From the NCBI RefSeq assembly GCF_014650895.1, contig NZ_BMVV01000004.1:186001-250000 (forward strand): a DNA stretch of 64,000 bases. Reading direction: 5' to 3'. Position 1 is the first letter of the stretch. The number at the start of each line of letters is the position of its first letter. A program made the position numbers and the translations under genes. Below, piece after piece: positions 41,164-49,050 of the stretch. Under the pieces are notes generated by a model, which worked only from the letters and a program-made list of their open reading frames with translations, searched no databases and was not told where the DNA came from. The stretch is from Streptomyces omiyaensis (GTDB taxonomy: Bacteria; Actinomycetota; Actinomycetes; Streptomycetales; Streptomycetaceae).

Positions 41164-41643
41164 GTGGGGGGAACGCGGGACGGGGGTCCGGCCCCCGTCC
41201 CGGACGGGCTGTACCGGGTCAGGAACGTGGGCAGCGGGCTGCTCCTGGAGGTGTACGCCGGCTCCCGGCGCGGCGGCGCGAAGGTGCAGCAGGGTGCCGC
41301 GACGGACGCCCCGGGGCAGCACTGGCGGGTCTCCGCGGTGCCGAACGGCGGTGGGCTGTACCACCTGGTCAACGCGGCCAGCGGCAAGCGGCTGGACGTG
41401 GTGAACGCCTCCACCGAGCCGGGCGCGCTCGTCCAGCAGTGGCGGGCGAACAACTTCGGCGCCCAGGAGTGGATCATCGAGCAGGACGTCCAGTCGCCCG
41501 GGACGGTCGCCCTGGTCGCCTTCGTCAGCGGGCTGCTGCTCGAAGTGGCGGACGGTTCGGCGGCCGAGGGCGCCGACATCCGCCAGGGGGAGGACACCGA
41601 CTCGCCGTTCCAGTGGTGGCGGCTGGAGCCGGTGCCCTCCTGA
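41164..41643 (+). CDS. RICIN-domain (beta-trefoil lectin) protein without signal peptide
   Basis: A 159-residue protein that is nearly all a RICIN_2 beta-trefoil: GLYRVRNVGSGLLLEVYAGS, ASGKRLDVVNASTEPGALVQQW and VSGLLLEVADGSAAEGADIRQGEDTDSPFQWWRL are the three repeats, with QxW-like motifs in each. Lectin domains of this kind bind sugars and are usually exported; here there is no signal peptide, so a cytosolic role or non-classical export must be assumed. The GTG start at 41164 is the only in-frame choice after the reductase stop and has a weak ribosome binding site. Confidence 0.75.
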   Translation: MGGTRDGGPAPVPDGLYRVRNVGSGLLLEVYAGSRRGGAKVQQGAATDAPGQHWRVSAVPNGGGLYHLVNAASGKRLDVVNASTEPGALVQQWRANNFGAQEWIIEQDVQSPGTVALVAFVSGLLLEVADGSAAEGADIRQGEDTDSPFQWWRLEPVPS

Positions 41644-41667
41644 CCCGCGCCGGACGGCCCGCGCGGC

Positions 41668-42624
41668 TCAGCCCTTGCGGGCGGTGTGGACCGTGTGGGC
41701 CGTCAGGTGGAAGAGGTCGGTCCTGCGGAGCAGGGAGTGCGCCTCGGCCGGGTCGAGGAGCCGGTCGAGGGTGGCGCGGTCCTCGGCGTCCAGGTGGTCG
41801 CCGAGACCCTCGCGCAGCCGCTCGAAGTGGCTGACGGCGAGCTCGCGGACGACCTGCGGGACCGGCGCCGGCACGTCCACCAGGAAGGTGCGGGTGCCGG
41901 CCGGGGTGAGGCCGGCGGCGGTGAACAGGGCCCGCCAGTCGTCCGGTTCGGCGGTGGCACCGGGCAGCTCGGCGCGCATCCGGGCGAACCAGCCGGCGTG
42001 CTCGGCGTCGATGCGGGCCTCCAGGCCCGGGCGTCCGGTGCCGATGTCCCGGGGCAGGTGCCGCAGGGGCAGTCCGCCCTCGACGAGGGCGACCAGGCCG
42101 CCGGGGCGCAGCAGTTCGGCGAAGCCGGCGAGCGCGGCCCCCTGGTCGCCGATGTGGTGCAGCGAGTTGCCCGCCCACAGCAGGTCGGCCTCGCCCAGGG
42201 TGCCCAGCTCGCCGGGGAGTTCGGCCCGGAGGGTGGAGACCCTGGCGCCGAGTCCCTGGGCCTCGGCGCGGCCCCGGGCCCGCTCCAGGAGCTCCGGGGT
42301 GGCGTCGACGGCGACGGCCTCGGCGTACGGGAACGCCTCCGCGAGCAGCGCGGTGACGACGCCGGGACCGCTGCCGACGTCGAGGAGGCGGCGCACGCCG
42401 CTCGCCGGGACGAGGGTGCCGATCCAGGCGGCGGCCTCGCGGTAGGCGGTGCCGGCGACCTCTGCCTGGCGCTCCAGGAGCGGGGCGAGCCTGCCCCAGT
42501 CGAGCTCGGCGCCGTCGCCGTGCGCGTGGGAGTGGGACGGGCCGGGGCCGTGCGCGTGGCCGGAGGCGGGGCCGTCCTGGTGTCCGTGCCCGTGGCGGGC
42601 GTGGGGTTCACGATGCTGGGTCAT
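41668..42624 (-). CDS. Class I SAM-dependent methyltransferase with His-rich N-terminus
   Basis: A 318-residue protein. The first 37 residues carry ten His in HGHGH/HAHG/HSHAHG clusters, a likely metal-binding tail. The methyltransferase domain follows: RRLLDVGSGPGVVTALLAEA (motif I), AVAVDATPELLERAR (motif II), DLLWAGNSLHHIGDQGAAL and LLRPGGLVALVEGG. Acceptor unknown. The start at 42624 is opposite in direction to nothing close; the AraC gene ends 65 bases upstream on the same strand. Confidence 0.85.
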   Translation of the reverse strand: MTQHREPHARHGHGHQDGPASGHAHGPGPSHSHAHGDGAELDWGRLAPLLERQAEVAGTAYREAAAWIGTLVPASGVRRLLDVGSGPGVVTALLAEAFPYAEAVAVDATPELLERARGRAEAQGLGARVSTLRAELPGELGTLGEADLLWAGNSLHHIGDQGAALAGFAELLRPGGLVALVEGGLPLRHLPRDIGTGRPGLEARIDAEHAGWFARMRAELPGATAEPDDWRALFTAAGLTPAGTRTFLVDVPAPVPQVVRELAVSHFERLREGLGDHLDAEDRATLDRLLDPAEAHSLLRRTDLFHLTAHTVHTARKG

Positions 42625-42689
42625 GGGACCAGCCTGCGCCGGACCCCGCCGGAAACGCGAGAAAAGTTGCCGGTACGGCAAACGTGTCG

Positions 42690-43622
42690 TCAGCCGCCGG
42701 CCCGGTGCTCCTGCGGACTGACGCCCCGGACCCGCTTGAAGGCGGCGCTCAGGGCGAAGGCGCTGCCGTAGCCGACCCGGCGGGCGACGGAGTCCAGGGT
42801 GGCGTCGCCCTCCCGCAGCAGGTCGGCGGCGACCGCGAGCCGCCAGTCGGTCAGGTACGTCATCGGCGGCTCGCCCACCATCTCCGTGAAGCGGCGGGCC
42901 AGCGCGGCCCGGGACACCCCGGCCGCGGCGGCGAGGGAGGCGACGGTCCACGGGCGGCCGGGGTCGGCGTGGAGGAGGCGCAGGGCGCGGCCGACGACCG
43001 GGTCGCCCATCGCCCGGTACCAGGCGGGCGGCTCGGCCCCCGGGCGGGCGAACCAGGCGCGGACGGCGGCGATCAGGAGCAGGTCGAGGACGCGGTCGAG
43101 GACGGCGCTCTGGCCCGGTTCGTCGCGGGCGATCTCCTCGTCGAGGAAGGGCATCAGCGGGCAGCGCCACAGCCCGGCGGGGAGGTGGACCAGCGGCGGC
43201 AGGGCGTCGAGCAGGCGGCGGCCGACCTCGCCGTCCATCCGGTAGGTGCCGACGAGCACGGTCGTGCCGCCGTCGCGGGCGTTGCCCCAGGTCCGCACCC
43301 CCAGGCTCATGGCCTCGGCGAGCGGTTCCCCGGCGAGGGTGGTGCAGGCGCCGCCCGGTCCCACGCGCGCGGTGTGCGGGCGGTCCGGGAGGTCGGCGAC
43401 GGTGTACGGCTCCGGGCCGCGCATCACGGCCACGTCGCCGGGGCGCAGCGGCACGGGGTCACCGGCGGCCGGCGCGATCCACGCCTCGCCGCCGGTGACG
43501 CACATCAGGCAGAGCGGGGCACCGTCCTCGATCCGCACGGACCACGGGGGCTCCATCACCATCCGCAGCAGGAAGGCGCCCTTGGCGCGGGGCCCGTCGA
43601 GCAGTCCGGCGAGTGCGTCCAT
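42690..43622 (-). CDS. AraC-family regulator with cupin domain
   Basis: A 310-residue protein. The N-terminal half is a cupin (AraC_binding_2-type; WSVRIEDGAPLCLMCVTGGEAWIAP, PLRPGDVAVMRGP). The C-terminal ~100 residues are the double HTH: PWTVASLAAAAGVSRAALARRFTEMVGEPPMTYLTDWRLAVAADLLRE and VARRVGYGSAFALSAAFKRVRGVSPQEHR. It diverges from an NmrA-like NAD(P)-binding gene 119 bases away, the usual arrangement for this pair in Streptomyces, so it probably regulates it. Confidence 0.92.
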   Translation of the reverse strand: MDALAGLLDGPRAKGAFLLRMVMEPPWSVRIEDGAPLCLMCVTGGEAWIAPAAGDPVPLRPGDVAVMRGPEPYTVADLPDRPHTARVGPGGACTTLAGEPLAEAMSLGVRTWGNARDGGTTVLVGTYRMDGEVGRRLLDALPPLVHLPAGLWRCPLMPFLDEEIARDEPGQSAVLDRVLDLLLIAAVRAWFARPGAEPPAWYRAMGDPVVGRALRLLHADPGRPWTVASLAAAAGVSRAALARRFTEMVGEPPMTYLTDWRLAVAADLLREGDATLDSVARRVGYGSAFALSAAFKRVRGVSPQEHRAGG

Positions 43623-43741
43623 GGCCCGCAGCGTAGACGCACGCGCATGCGGCCGAGCCGCCGGAGCATGGGCGCGGGGGCCGCGCGGCGGGAGTCTGGG
43701 GGCATCGCGAAGGACGCGGCGGGACACGGGAGGAGCAGACC

Positions 43742-44545
43742 ATGACGGTCCGTACGGTGCTGGTGACGGGTGCGACGGGGAAGACCGGGCGCAGGGTGGC
43801 GGAGCGGCTCGCGGCGCGCGGAGTGGAGGTGCGGGCGGGCTCGCGGTCGGGCCCGGTCCGCTTCGACTGGGAGGACCCGGCGGGCTGGGGTCCGGCGCTG
43901 GCGGGCGCGGACGCGGCCTACGTGAACTACCACCCGGACCTGGCGGCGCCGGGCGCGGTGGAGGCGATGACGGCCTTCGGGGCGGCGGCGGCCGGGGCGG
44001 GCGTCCGGCGGCTGACGCTGCTGTCGGGTCGGGGCGAGCCGCTCGCCGAGGCGGCGGAGGAGGCGCTGCGGGCGGCGGCGGGCGTCGAACCGGCCCTGGT
44101 GCGGGCGTCGTTCTTCGCGCAGAACTTCACCGAGGGGCTGCTCGCGGAGGGCGTGCGGGCGGGCGAGCTGGTCTTCCCCGCCGGGGACACCCCCGAGCCG
44201 TTCGTCGACGTGGCGGACCTCGCGGACGTGGTGGTGGAGACGCTGCGGTCGGACGCCCACGCCGGGCTCGTCCACGAGCTGACCGGTCCGCGCGGGGTGA
44301 CCTTCGCCGAGGTGGCGGCCGAGCTCTCCCGGGCGTGGGGGCACCCGGTGACGTACACGCCGGTGGAGCCGGGGGCCTACGCGGAACTGCTGGCCGGCTT
44401 CGGCCTGCCCCGTCCGGAGGCGCGGTGGCTCGCGGAGCTCTTCGGGACGCTGCTCGACGGGCACAACGCCGAGCCGACGGACGGCGTGAAGCGGGTCCTG
44501 GGACGCGAACCCCGCTCCTTCGCCCGCTTCCTGGCCGAGGGGTAG
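43742..44545 (+). CDS. NmrA/NAD(P)H-binding SDR-like protein
   Basis: A 267-residue atypical short-chain reductase: TVLVTGATGKTGRRVAERLAARG is the glycine-rich NAD(P) motif. FFAQNFTEGLLAEGV, EPFVDVADLADVVVETL and GPRGVTFAEVAAELSRAWG match the NmrA-like/TMR group of redox sensors and quinone or azo reductases. The Tyr-Lys catalytic pair of classical SDRs is not evident. Divergent from and probably controlled by the AraC-family gene. Confidence 0.87.
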   Translation: MTVRTVLVTGATGKTGRRVAERLAARGVEVRAGSRSGPVRFDWEDPAGWGPALAGADAAYVNYHPDLAAPGAVEAMTAFGAAAAGAGVRRLTLLSGRGEPLAEAAEEALRAAAGVEPALVRASFFAQNFTEGLLAEGVRAGELVFPAGDTPEPFVDVADLADVVVETLRSDAHAGLVHELTGPRGVTFAEVAAELSRAWGHPVTYTPVEPGAYAELLAGFGLPRPEARWLAELFGTLLDGHNAEPTDGVKRVLGREPRSFARFLAEG

Positions 44546-44583
44546 CCCGCCGTCCCGCCGTTCGCCGCCCGCCGCCCGCCGTC

Positions 44584-44625
44584 CCGGGCTCCGGGCTCCG
44601 GGCTCCGGGCTCCGGGCTCCGGGCT
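44584..44625. repeat. Six perfect 7-bp tandem repeats
   Basis: CCGGGCT is repeated six times without error, with part of a seventh copy. The array lies 40 bases before the -10 element of the ABC-F leader transcript, so copy number changes would move or alter upstream promoter sequence. Confidence 0.95.
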
Positions 44626-44664
44626 CCGGGGCGAAAATCCCGGGGCTGCGTCCGGGTCGGCTGT

Positions 44665-44670
44665 TAGCCT
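44665..44670 (+). promoter_or_regulatory. -10 element of the ABC-F leader transcript
   Basis: TAGCCT lies 6 bases before the ATG of a 9-codon leader frame. The leader peptide itself is therefore probably translated from a leaderless mRNA start. Confidence 0.65.
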
Positions 44671-44676
44671 GGGCCC

Positions 44677-44706
44677 ATGGGTGCGTTCTCCTACTACTTC
44701 CTCTGA
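44677..44706 (+). CDS. Leader peptide MGAFSYYFL upstream of ABC-F gene
   Basis: A nine-codon frame (ATG GGT GCG TTC TCC TAC TAC TTC CTC TGA), rich in aromatic residues, begins right after a TAGCCT -10 element and ends 88 bases before the ABC-F start. Short uORFs at the 5′ end of the mRNA upstream of resistance ABC-F genes mediate induction: an antibiotic-stalled ribosome on the leader changes folding of the following RNA. Position and lack of a ribosome binding site fit a leaderless uORF. Confidence 0.75.
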   Translation: MGAFSYYFL

Positions 44707-44709
44707 TTC

Positions 44710-44786
44710 CGGATGCCGGCAGTGCGGCCGCCGTCGCGGTCGCGCGCCGGTTTCGTGTGCCCTCCTTCCACGCATCCGTCAGAGGA
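44710..44786 (+). promoter_or_regulatory. Predicted attenuator between leader peptide and ABC-F start
   Basis: CGGATGC (44710-44716), 4 bases after the leader stop, is complementary to GCATCCG (44772-44778), which ends 2 bases before the ABC-F ribosome binding site AGAGGA (44781-44786). GC-rich sequence in between can fold further (CCGGC/GCCGG). A ribosome stalled near the leader stop would cover the first arm and free the second. Confidence 0.55.
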
Positions 44787-44794
44787 ATCCACCC

Positions 44795-46426
44795 ATGCGC
44801 GACCGCGCCCAGCTCTCCCTCCGTCAGGTCGGCGTCGCCTTCGGGGACCGCCGCGTCCTCGACCAGGTCTCGTTCACCGTCCGCCCCGGCGAGAAGGCCG
44901 TCGTCGTCGGCGAGAACGGCTCCGGCAAGTCCACCCTGCTCCGTCTGCTCGACGGCGCCCTGACCCCCGACGAGGGCGAGGTCCTCGTCCGCTTCCCGGG
45001 CTCCGTCGCCCGGCTCGCCCAGACGCTTCCCGAGACGTACCCCGTCGGCCCGGACGACACCGTCCAGGACGCCGTCGACCTCGCCCTCGCCGGGCTGCGC
45101 GCCCTGGAGGCGGAGCTGCGGGAGGCCGAGGCGGGGCTCGGCGACGCGGGGCCGGACGCCCTCGCCGCGTACGGCGAACTCCTCGACCGCTTCGAGGAGC
45201 GCGGCGGTTACAGCGCCGACGCCGGTGTCGCCTCCTCCCTGCACGCCCTCGGCCTCGGGCACGTCACCGGCGACCGGCCGCTCGCCACCCTCTCCGGCGG
45301 CGAGCAGGCCCGGCTCGCGCTCGCCTGCGTGCTCTCCTCCGGCGCCGAGCTGCTCCTCCTCGACGAGCCGACCAACCACCTCGACCGGGACGCCGTCGAC
45401 TGGCTGCGCGGCCGGCTCGCCGCGCACCGGGGCACCGCGCTCGTCGTCACCCACGACCGGGCCTTCCTCACCGGCTTCGCCACCACCGTCCTGGAGGTCG
45501 ACCGGGACCTGCGGACCGTGCTGCGGTACGGGGACGGCTGGGCCGGCTACCGGGCCGCGAAGGCGGCCGAGCGGCGCCGCCGGACGCAGGAGCACCTGGA
45601 GTGGCGGGAGGAGGTGGCCCGGACGGAGGGACTGGTCGCGGCGGCCGGGCAGCGGCTCGCGGTGACCGGGAAGGACCCGCGCCAGGGCTTCGGCAAGCAC
45701 CGCCGCTCCAGCGAGAACAAGCTCTCCGGGCAGGTCAGGACGGCCCGGCGGCGCCTCGACGAGCTGCTGCGGGAACCGGTGGCCGCGCCGCCCGAACCGC
45801 TGCGCTTCGGCGGGCGGTTCGCCGGCCCGTCGGACGCCGGGCCGTCCGACGGGCCGGTCGTGGAGCTGGAGGGGGTCGTCGTCGGCGACCGGCTCGCCGT
45901 GGACGGCCTGCGGATCGGAGCGGGCGAGCGACTGCTCGTCTCGGGGCCCAACGGGGCCGGGAAGACGACCCTGTTGAGGGTGCTGGCCGGTGAACTCGCC
46001 CCGGACGCCGGGGTGGTGCGCCACGCCGGACGGGTCGGACACCTCGCGCAGGAGCTGCCGCACTCCCCCACCCGCAGGACCGCCCTCGCGGTCTGGGCGG
46101 AGGGCCGGCCGGGCCCCGCCGAGGAGCACGCGGAGGAGCTGCTGGCGCTGGGGCTGCTGCGGGAGGAGGACCTGGCCGTGCCGGTGGCGGCGCTCTCCGC
46201 CGGACAGCGCCGCCGTCTCGAAATCGCCCTGCTGGTCTCCCGTCCCGCCGAGCTGCTGGTCCTCGACGAACCCACGAACCACCTCGCGCCCGCGCTGGTG
46301 GAGGAGCTGGAGGAGGCGGTCGCCGCCTTCCCCGGCGCGGTGGTCGCGGTCTCGCACGACCGGGAGTTCCGCGAGCGCTTCGCCGGCCGCGGGCTCGAAC
46401 TGTCCGGGGGCCGGCCGGCGGTCTAG
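44795..46426 (+). CDS. ABC-F family ATPase (second copy, antibiotic-resistance type)
   Basis: A 543-residue protein with duplicated ABC domains: Walker A GENGSGKST and GPNGAGKTT, signatures LSGGEQARLALA and LSAGQRRRLEIA, Walker B LLLDEPTNHLD and LVLDEPTNHLA. There are no membrane helices. The inter-domain linker is shorter and more basic (RRRRTQEHLEWREEVAR; KHRRSSENKLSGQVRTARRRLDELL). In the second half the signature is LSAGQ and the usual Asp after NHL is Ala. Probably protects ribosomes from an E/P-site antibiotic. RBS AGAGGA is 8 bases before the ATG. Confidence 0.92.
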   Translation: MRDRAQLSLRQVGVAFGDRRVLDQVSFTVRPGEKAVVVGENGSGKSTLLRLLDGALTPDEGEVLVRFPGSVARLAQTLPETYPVGPDDTVQDAVDLALAGLRALEAELREAEAGLGDAGPDALAAYGELLDRFEERGGYSADAGVASSLHALGLGHVTGDRPLATLSGGEQARLALACVLSSGAELLLLDEPTNHLDRDAVDWLRGRLAAHRGTALVVTHDRAFLTGFATTVLEVDRDLRTVLRYGDGWAGYRAAKAAERRRRTQEHLEWREEVARTEGLVAAAGQRLAVTGKDPRQGFGKHRRSSENKLSGQVRTARRRLDELLREPVAAPPEPLRFGGRFAGPSDAGPSDGPVVELEGVVVGDRLAVDGLRIGAGERLLVSGPNGAGKTTLLRVLAGELAPDAGVVRHAGRVGHLAQELPHSPTRRTALAVWAEGRPGPAEEHAEELLALGLLREEDLAVPVAALSAGQRRRLEIALLVSRPAELLVLDEPTNHLAPALVEELEEAVAAFPGAVVAVSHDREFRERFAGRGLELSGGRPAV

Positions 46427-46441
46427 GAGGCGCCCCTCCGC

Positions 46442-47203
46442 TCAGGCGGACGGGGCCGCGGGCGGCTTCGCGTGGGCCCGGAGGCGGTACTCCGGGGCCG
46501 GGCGGGGCCGGTCCCGGTCCGGGAGGGCCGCCAGGGCCGCGGCGAGGGCCTCGGTGGCGGCCGGTTCGCCGCGGTACCAGGAGGCGTAGTACCCGGCGCG
46601 GAGCCTGCGCGCGGTGGCGGCGGGGGTGGCGCCCTGGCCGTGGCCGGTGAAGGTGGCGGAGCCGGCCGGGACCAGGCCGTGGGCGGCGGCGAGGGCGGCG
46701 ACGCGGTCCGCGCCGTCGTGGGCGGCGCCGGCCGCCCGGTGCGGGCGGAGCAGGGCGTCGATGTCGCTGCCGACGTCGTGGGCGGCGTCCTTGTCGACGG
46801 TGACGACGAGGACGCCGCCGGGGCGCAGCACCCGGGCGGCCTCGGCGACGATCTCGGCGGTGAACGGCACCAGGTGGAGCAGCCAGACGGCGCAGACCGC
46901 GTCGAGGCTCGCGTCGGGGAACGGCAGCCGGCGGGCGTCGGCGCGGACGACGCGGCCCGGAAGGCGCCGGCCGGCGGTCAGCAGCATGGCGCGGGCGGCG
47001 TCGGCGCCCACGACGCGCAGCCCCGGCCGGGCGATCCGCTCGGTGACCAGGCCGGTGCCGCAGGCGAGGTCGAGGAGGGTGCCGGTGCCGGGCGGCAGCA
47101 GCCGCAGCACGGCGCCGGCCGCCGCCTCGGCCCGGGGCACTCCGCCCCGGGTCGCGTCGTAGTGGGCCGCCTCGGCCTCGTAGTCGAGCAGGGTGTCCGC
47201 CAT
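46442..47203 (-). CDS. Class I SAM-dependent methyltransferase
   Basis: A 253-residue protein: YDATRGGVPRAEAAAGAVLRLLPPGTGTLLDLACGTGLVTERIA (N-terminal arm and motif I), VVGADAARAML (motif II), VRADARRLPFPDASLDAVCAVWLLHLV (motif IV) and VLRPGGVLVVTVDKD. This is the UbiE/Methyltransf_11 pattern; the substrate is unknown. It converges on the ABC-F gene with 15 bases between the stops, so it may be unrelated to it. Confidence 0.87.
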   Translation of the reverse strand: MADTLLDYEAEAAHYDATRGGVPRAEAAAGAVLRLLPPGTGTLLDLACGTGLVTERIARPGLRVVGADAARAMLLTAGRRLPGRVVRADARRLPFPDASLDAVCAVWLLHLVPFTAEIVAEAARVLRPGGVLVVTVDKDAAHDVGSDIDALLRPHRAAGAAHDGADRVAALAAAHGLVPAGSATFTGHGQGATPAATARRLRAGYYASWYRGEPAATEALAAALAALPDRDRPRPAPEYRLRAHAKPPAAPSA

Positions 47204-47250
47204 GCCGGCGATCGTACGGGGACGGCCTTCCCGCCGGGGCGGACGGTCCG

Positions 47251-47556
47251 TCAGCGGGCGCCGTGGACCGGCGCGATGCTCTCGACGCGCTCGGCGAGGG
47301 CGAAGTCCTTCGCGGTGACGGCGCCGCCGGCGGAGTGGGTGTGGACGGACAGGGCGACCGAGTCGTAGCCGAGCGTCAGATCGGAGTGGTGGTCCAGCTC
47401 CTGCTGGATCTGGGCGACGTGGACGACGAGCGCGGTGGCCGCGAAGTGGTCGGCGAGGCGGTAGGAGCGGACCAGGCGGGCGTCCTCGACGGACCAGCCG
47501 GGGAGCTCCCGCAGTCGGTCCTCGATCTCCTTCTGCGACAGCGGCTGCGTGGGCAC
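47251..47556 (-). CDS. 4a-hydroxytetrahydrobiopterin (pterin-4a-carbinolamine) dehydratase
   Basis: A 101-residue PCD/DCoH. Pattern residues of the active site are present: HVAQIQQELDHHSDLTLGYDSVALSVHTHSAGGAVTAKDFALA contains the His-His pair, the later His and the Asp. The enzyme dehydrates the 4a-carbinolamine made by aromatic amino-acid hydroxylases so that the pterin can be recycled. No hydroxylase gene is in the window. The GTG at 47556 follows GGAGGGAG by 7-8 bases. Confidence 0.93.
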   Translation of the reverse strand: MPTQPLSQKEIEDRLRELPGWSVEDARLVRSYRLADHFAATALVVHVAQIQQELDHHSDLTLGYDSVALSVHTHSAGGAVTAKDFALAERVESIAPVHGAR

Positions 47557-47648
47557 GGGGGTGCTCCCTCCGGTCGGTGGTGCGGGCTGCGGGGCAAGGG
47601 GTGCGGATGTGGCCCCGGGGGGAAGGTACCCGGGGCACCCCTCTGGGA

Positions 47649-47654
47649 TACCGT
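47649..47654 (+). promoter_or_regulatory. Candidate -10 element of a leaderless promoter (MmyB-type regulator)
   Basis: TACCGT lies 6 bases before the ATG at 47661, with no ribosome binding site between. Confidence 0.55.
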
Positions 47655-47660
47655 CTGGGC

Positions 47661-48464
47661 ATGACGACGGTCGTGAGCGACACGGGGGTGGGGCCGCTGC
47701 TGCGCGGCTGGCGCGAGCGGAGGCGGCTGAGCCAGCTGGAGCTGGCGCTGCGCGCGGACTCCTCGGCACGGCACATCTCCTTCGTCGAGACGGGCCGGTC
47801 ACGGCCGAGCGAGGAGATGATCCTGCGGCTCGCCGAGCACCTGGACGTGCCGATGCGGGACCGCAACGCCCTGCTGCTGGCGGGGGGTTACGCGCCCCGG
47901 TACACGGAGTCGACGCTGGACGCGCCGGAGCTGGGGACGCTGCGGGAGGGCATCGCGCGGCTGCTCCGGGGGTACGAGCCGTACCCGGCGCTGGTGGTGG
48001 ACGGCTCCTACACGGTGGTGGCGGCCAACCGGGCGATCGGACTGCTCCTGGAGGGGCTGCCGGAGCACCTGCTGACGCCGCCGATGAACGCGATGCGGAT
48101 CACCCTGCACCCGGAGGGCCTGGCCCCCCGGATCCGCAACCTGCGGGAGTGGCGGGGGCACCTGATGGCCCAGATGGAGCGTCAGATCGCCTACGCCCGC
48201 TCGGACGCGCTGCGGGCGGTGTACGAGGAGGTGACGGCGTATCCGCTGCCGGAGCCGTCGGCGCACGACGTGCCGGACCCGGAGCCGTATCCGTACTTCG
48301 CGCTGCCGCTGCGGATCGAGCACGACGGGCGGGTGCTGTCCTTCGTGTCGTCGATCTCGACCTTCAACACGCCGATGGACGTGACCGTCGCCGAGCTGGC
48401 CATCGAGACGCTGCTCCCGGCCGACCCGGCGACGGTCGAGTACCTGCGCTCCCTCAGCGGGTAG
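47661..48464 (+). CDS. XRE regulator with MmyB-like ligand-binding domain (MLTR type)
   Basis: A 267-residue protein. HTH at residues ~11-70 (LRGWRERRRLSQLELALRADSSARHISFVETGRSRPSEEMILRLAEHLDVP). Then the MmyB-like/PAS-fold domain (YPALVVDGSYTVVAANRAIGLLL, ..., HDGRVLSFVSSISTFNTPMDVTVAELAIETLLPAD). Such regulators are proposed to bind fatty acids or similar ligands and are often next to the enzyme gene they control. Candidates are the divergent pterin dehydratase gene or the convergent membrane-protein gene, which it overlaps by 11 bases at the stops. Confidence 0.92.
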   Translation: MTTVVSDTGVGPLLRGWRERRRLSQLELALRADSSARHISFVETGRSRPSEEMILRLAEHLDVPMRDRNALLLAGGYAPRYTESTLDAPELGTLREGIARLLRGYEPYPALVVDGSYTVVAANRAIGLLLEGLPEHLLTPPMNAMRITLHPEGLAPRIRNLREWRGHLMAQMERQIAYARSDALRAVYEEVTAYPLPEPSAHDVPDPEPYPYFALPLRIEHDGRVLSFVSSISTFNTPMDVTVAELAIETLLPADPATVEYLRSLSG

Positions 48465-48870
48465 CGGCCCGCAGGGCGGCCCACTGGAGGAGGGCGAAGC
48501 CGGCGACGGTGCCGGCCTGCACCGGGGTCCAGACGAGCCCGGCGGTGGTGGGGTCGAGCCAGGCGGCGAGGGCGACCAGGCTGAGGACGGCCCACAGCAG
48601 GTTGGTGTCCACGACCAGCTTGACCCCGAGGGCGGGGGGCTGCGGGCGGCTCGCGAGCCAGGCGACGCCCGCCGCGTAGGCGGTGAGGAGGAGGCCGAGT
48701 CCGAGGAGCAGCCCGGAGTCCACGCCGAGGAGGTCGCCGAGCGGGGCGGGGGCGAGGGCGTAGGCGAGGCCGTTGGCCCCGGTGACGACGGCGTCGAGGG
48801 CGAGGAACCGGCGGAGCGCGGAGTGCGGCCGGGTGGTGCGGGCGAGACCGGCGAGCAGGGCCTGGGACAT
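48454..48870 (-). CDS. Small four-helix membrane protein, hypothetical
   Basis: A 138-residue protein with four likely membrane helices (LDAVVTGANGLAYALAPAPLG, LLLGLGLLLTAYAAGVAWLA, LLWAVLSLVALAAWL, AGTVAGFALLQWAALRA). No family signature beyond similarity in type to small SPW-like/DoxX-like membrane proteins of Streptomyces. Its 3′ end overlaps the MmyB-type regulator on the other strand. An ATG at 48870 follows AGGAGGGTG. Confidence 0.75.
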   Translation of the reverse strand: MSQALLAGLARTTRPHSALRRFLALDAVVTGANGLAYALAPAPLGDLLGVDSGLLLGLGLLLTAYAAGVAWLASRPQPPALGVKLVVDTNLLWAVLSLVALAAWLDPTTAGLVWTPVQAGTVAGFALLQWAALRAATR

Positions 48871-49050
48871 GACGGATCACCCTCCTGAGGGGTCGTGCGT
48901 GCGACGGGGGCCGGCGCCCGGGCGGAGTGCGCCGCCCGGGTTCCGGTGCACACGAGCGTGCCGCCCGGGGCCGGTGCGGGTCGATTACCCGGGAGGTCAT
49001 GCCGGGGCGCGCGGCTCCCGCGGAGGGGCGGGGCGGCGGCCCGCGGGCCG

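Noticed and set aside
44584..44625. CRISPR-like array
   Set aside because: Units are 7 bp, contiguous and without spacers; the same applies to the decamers at 2471-2530. No cas genes are present.
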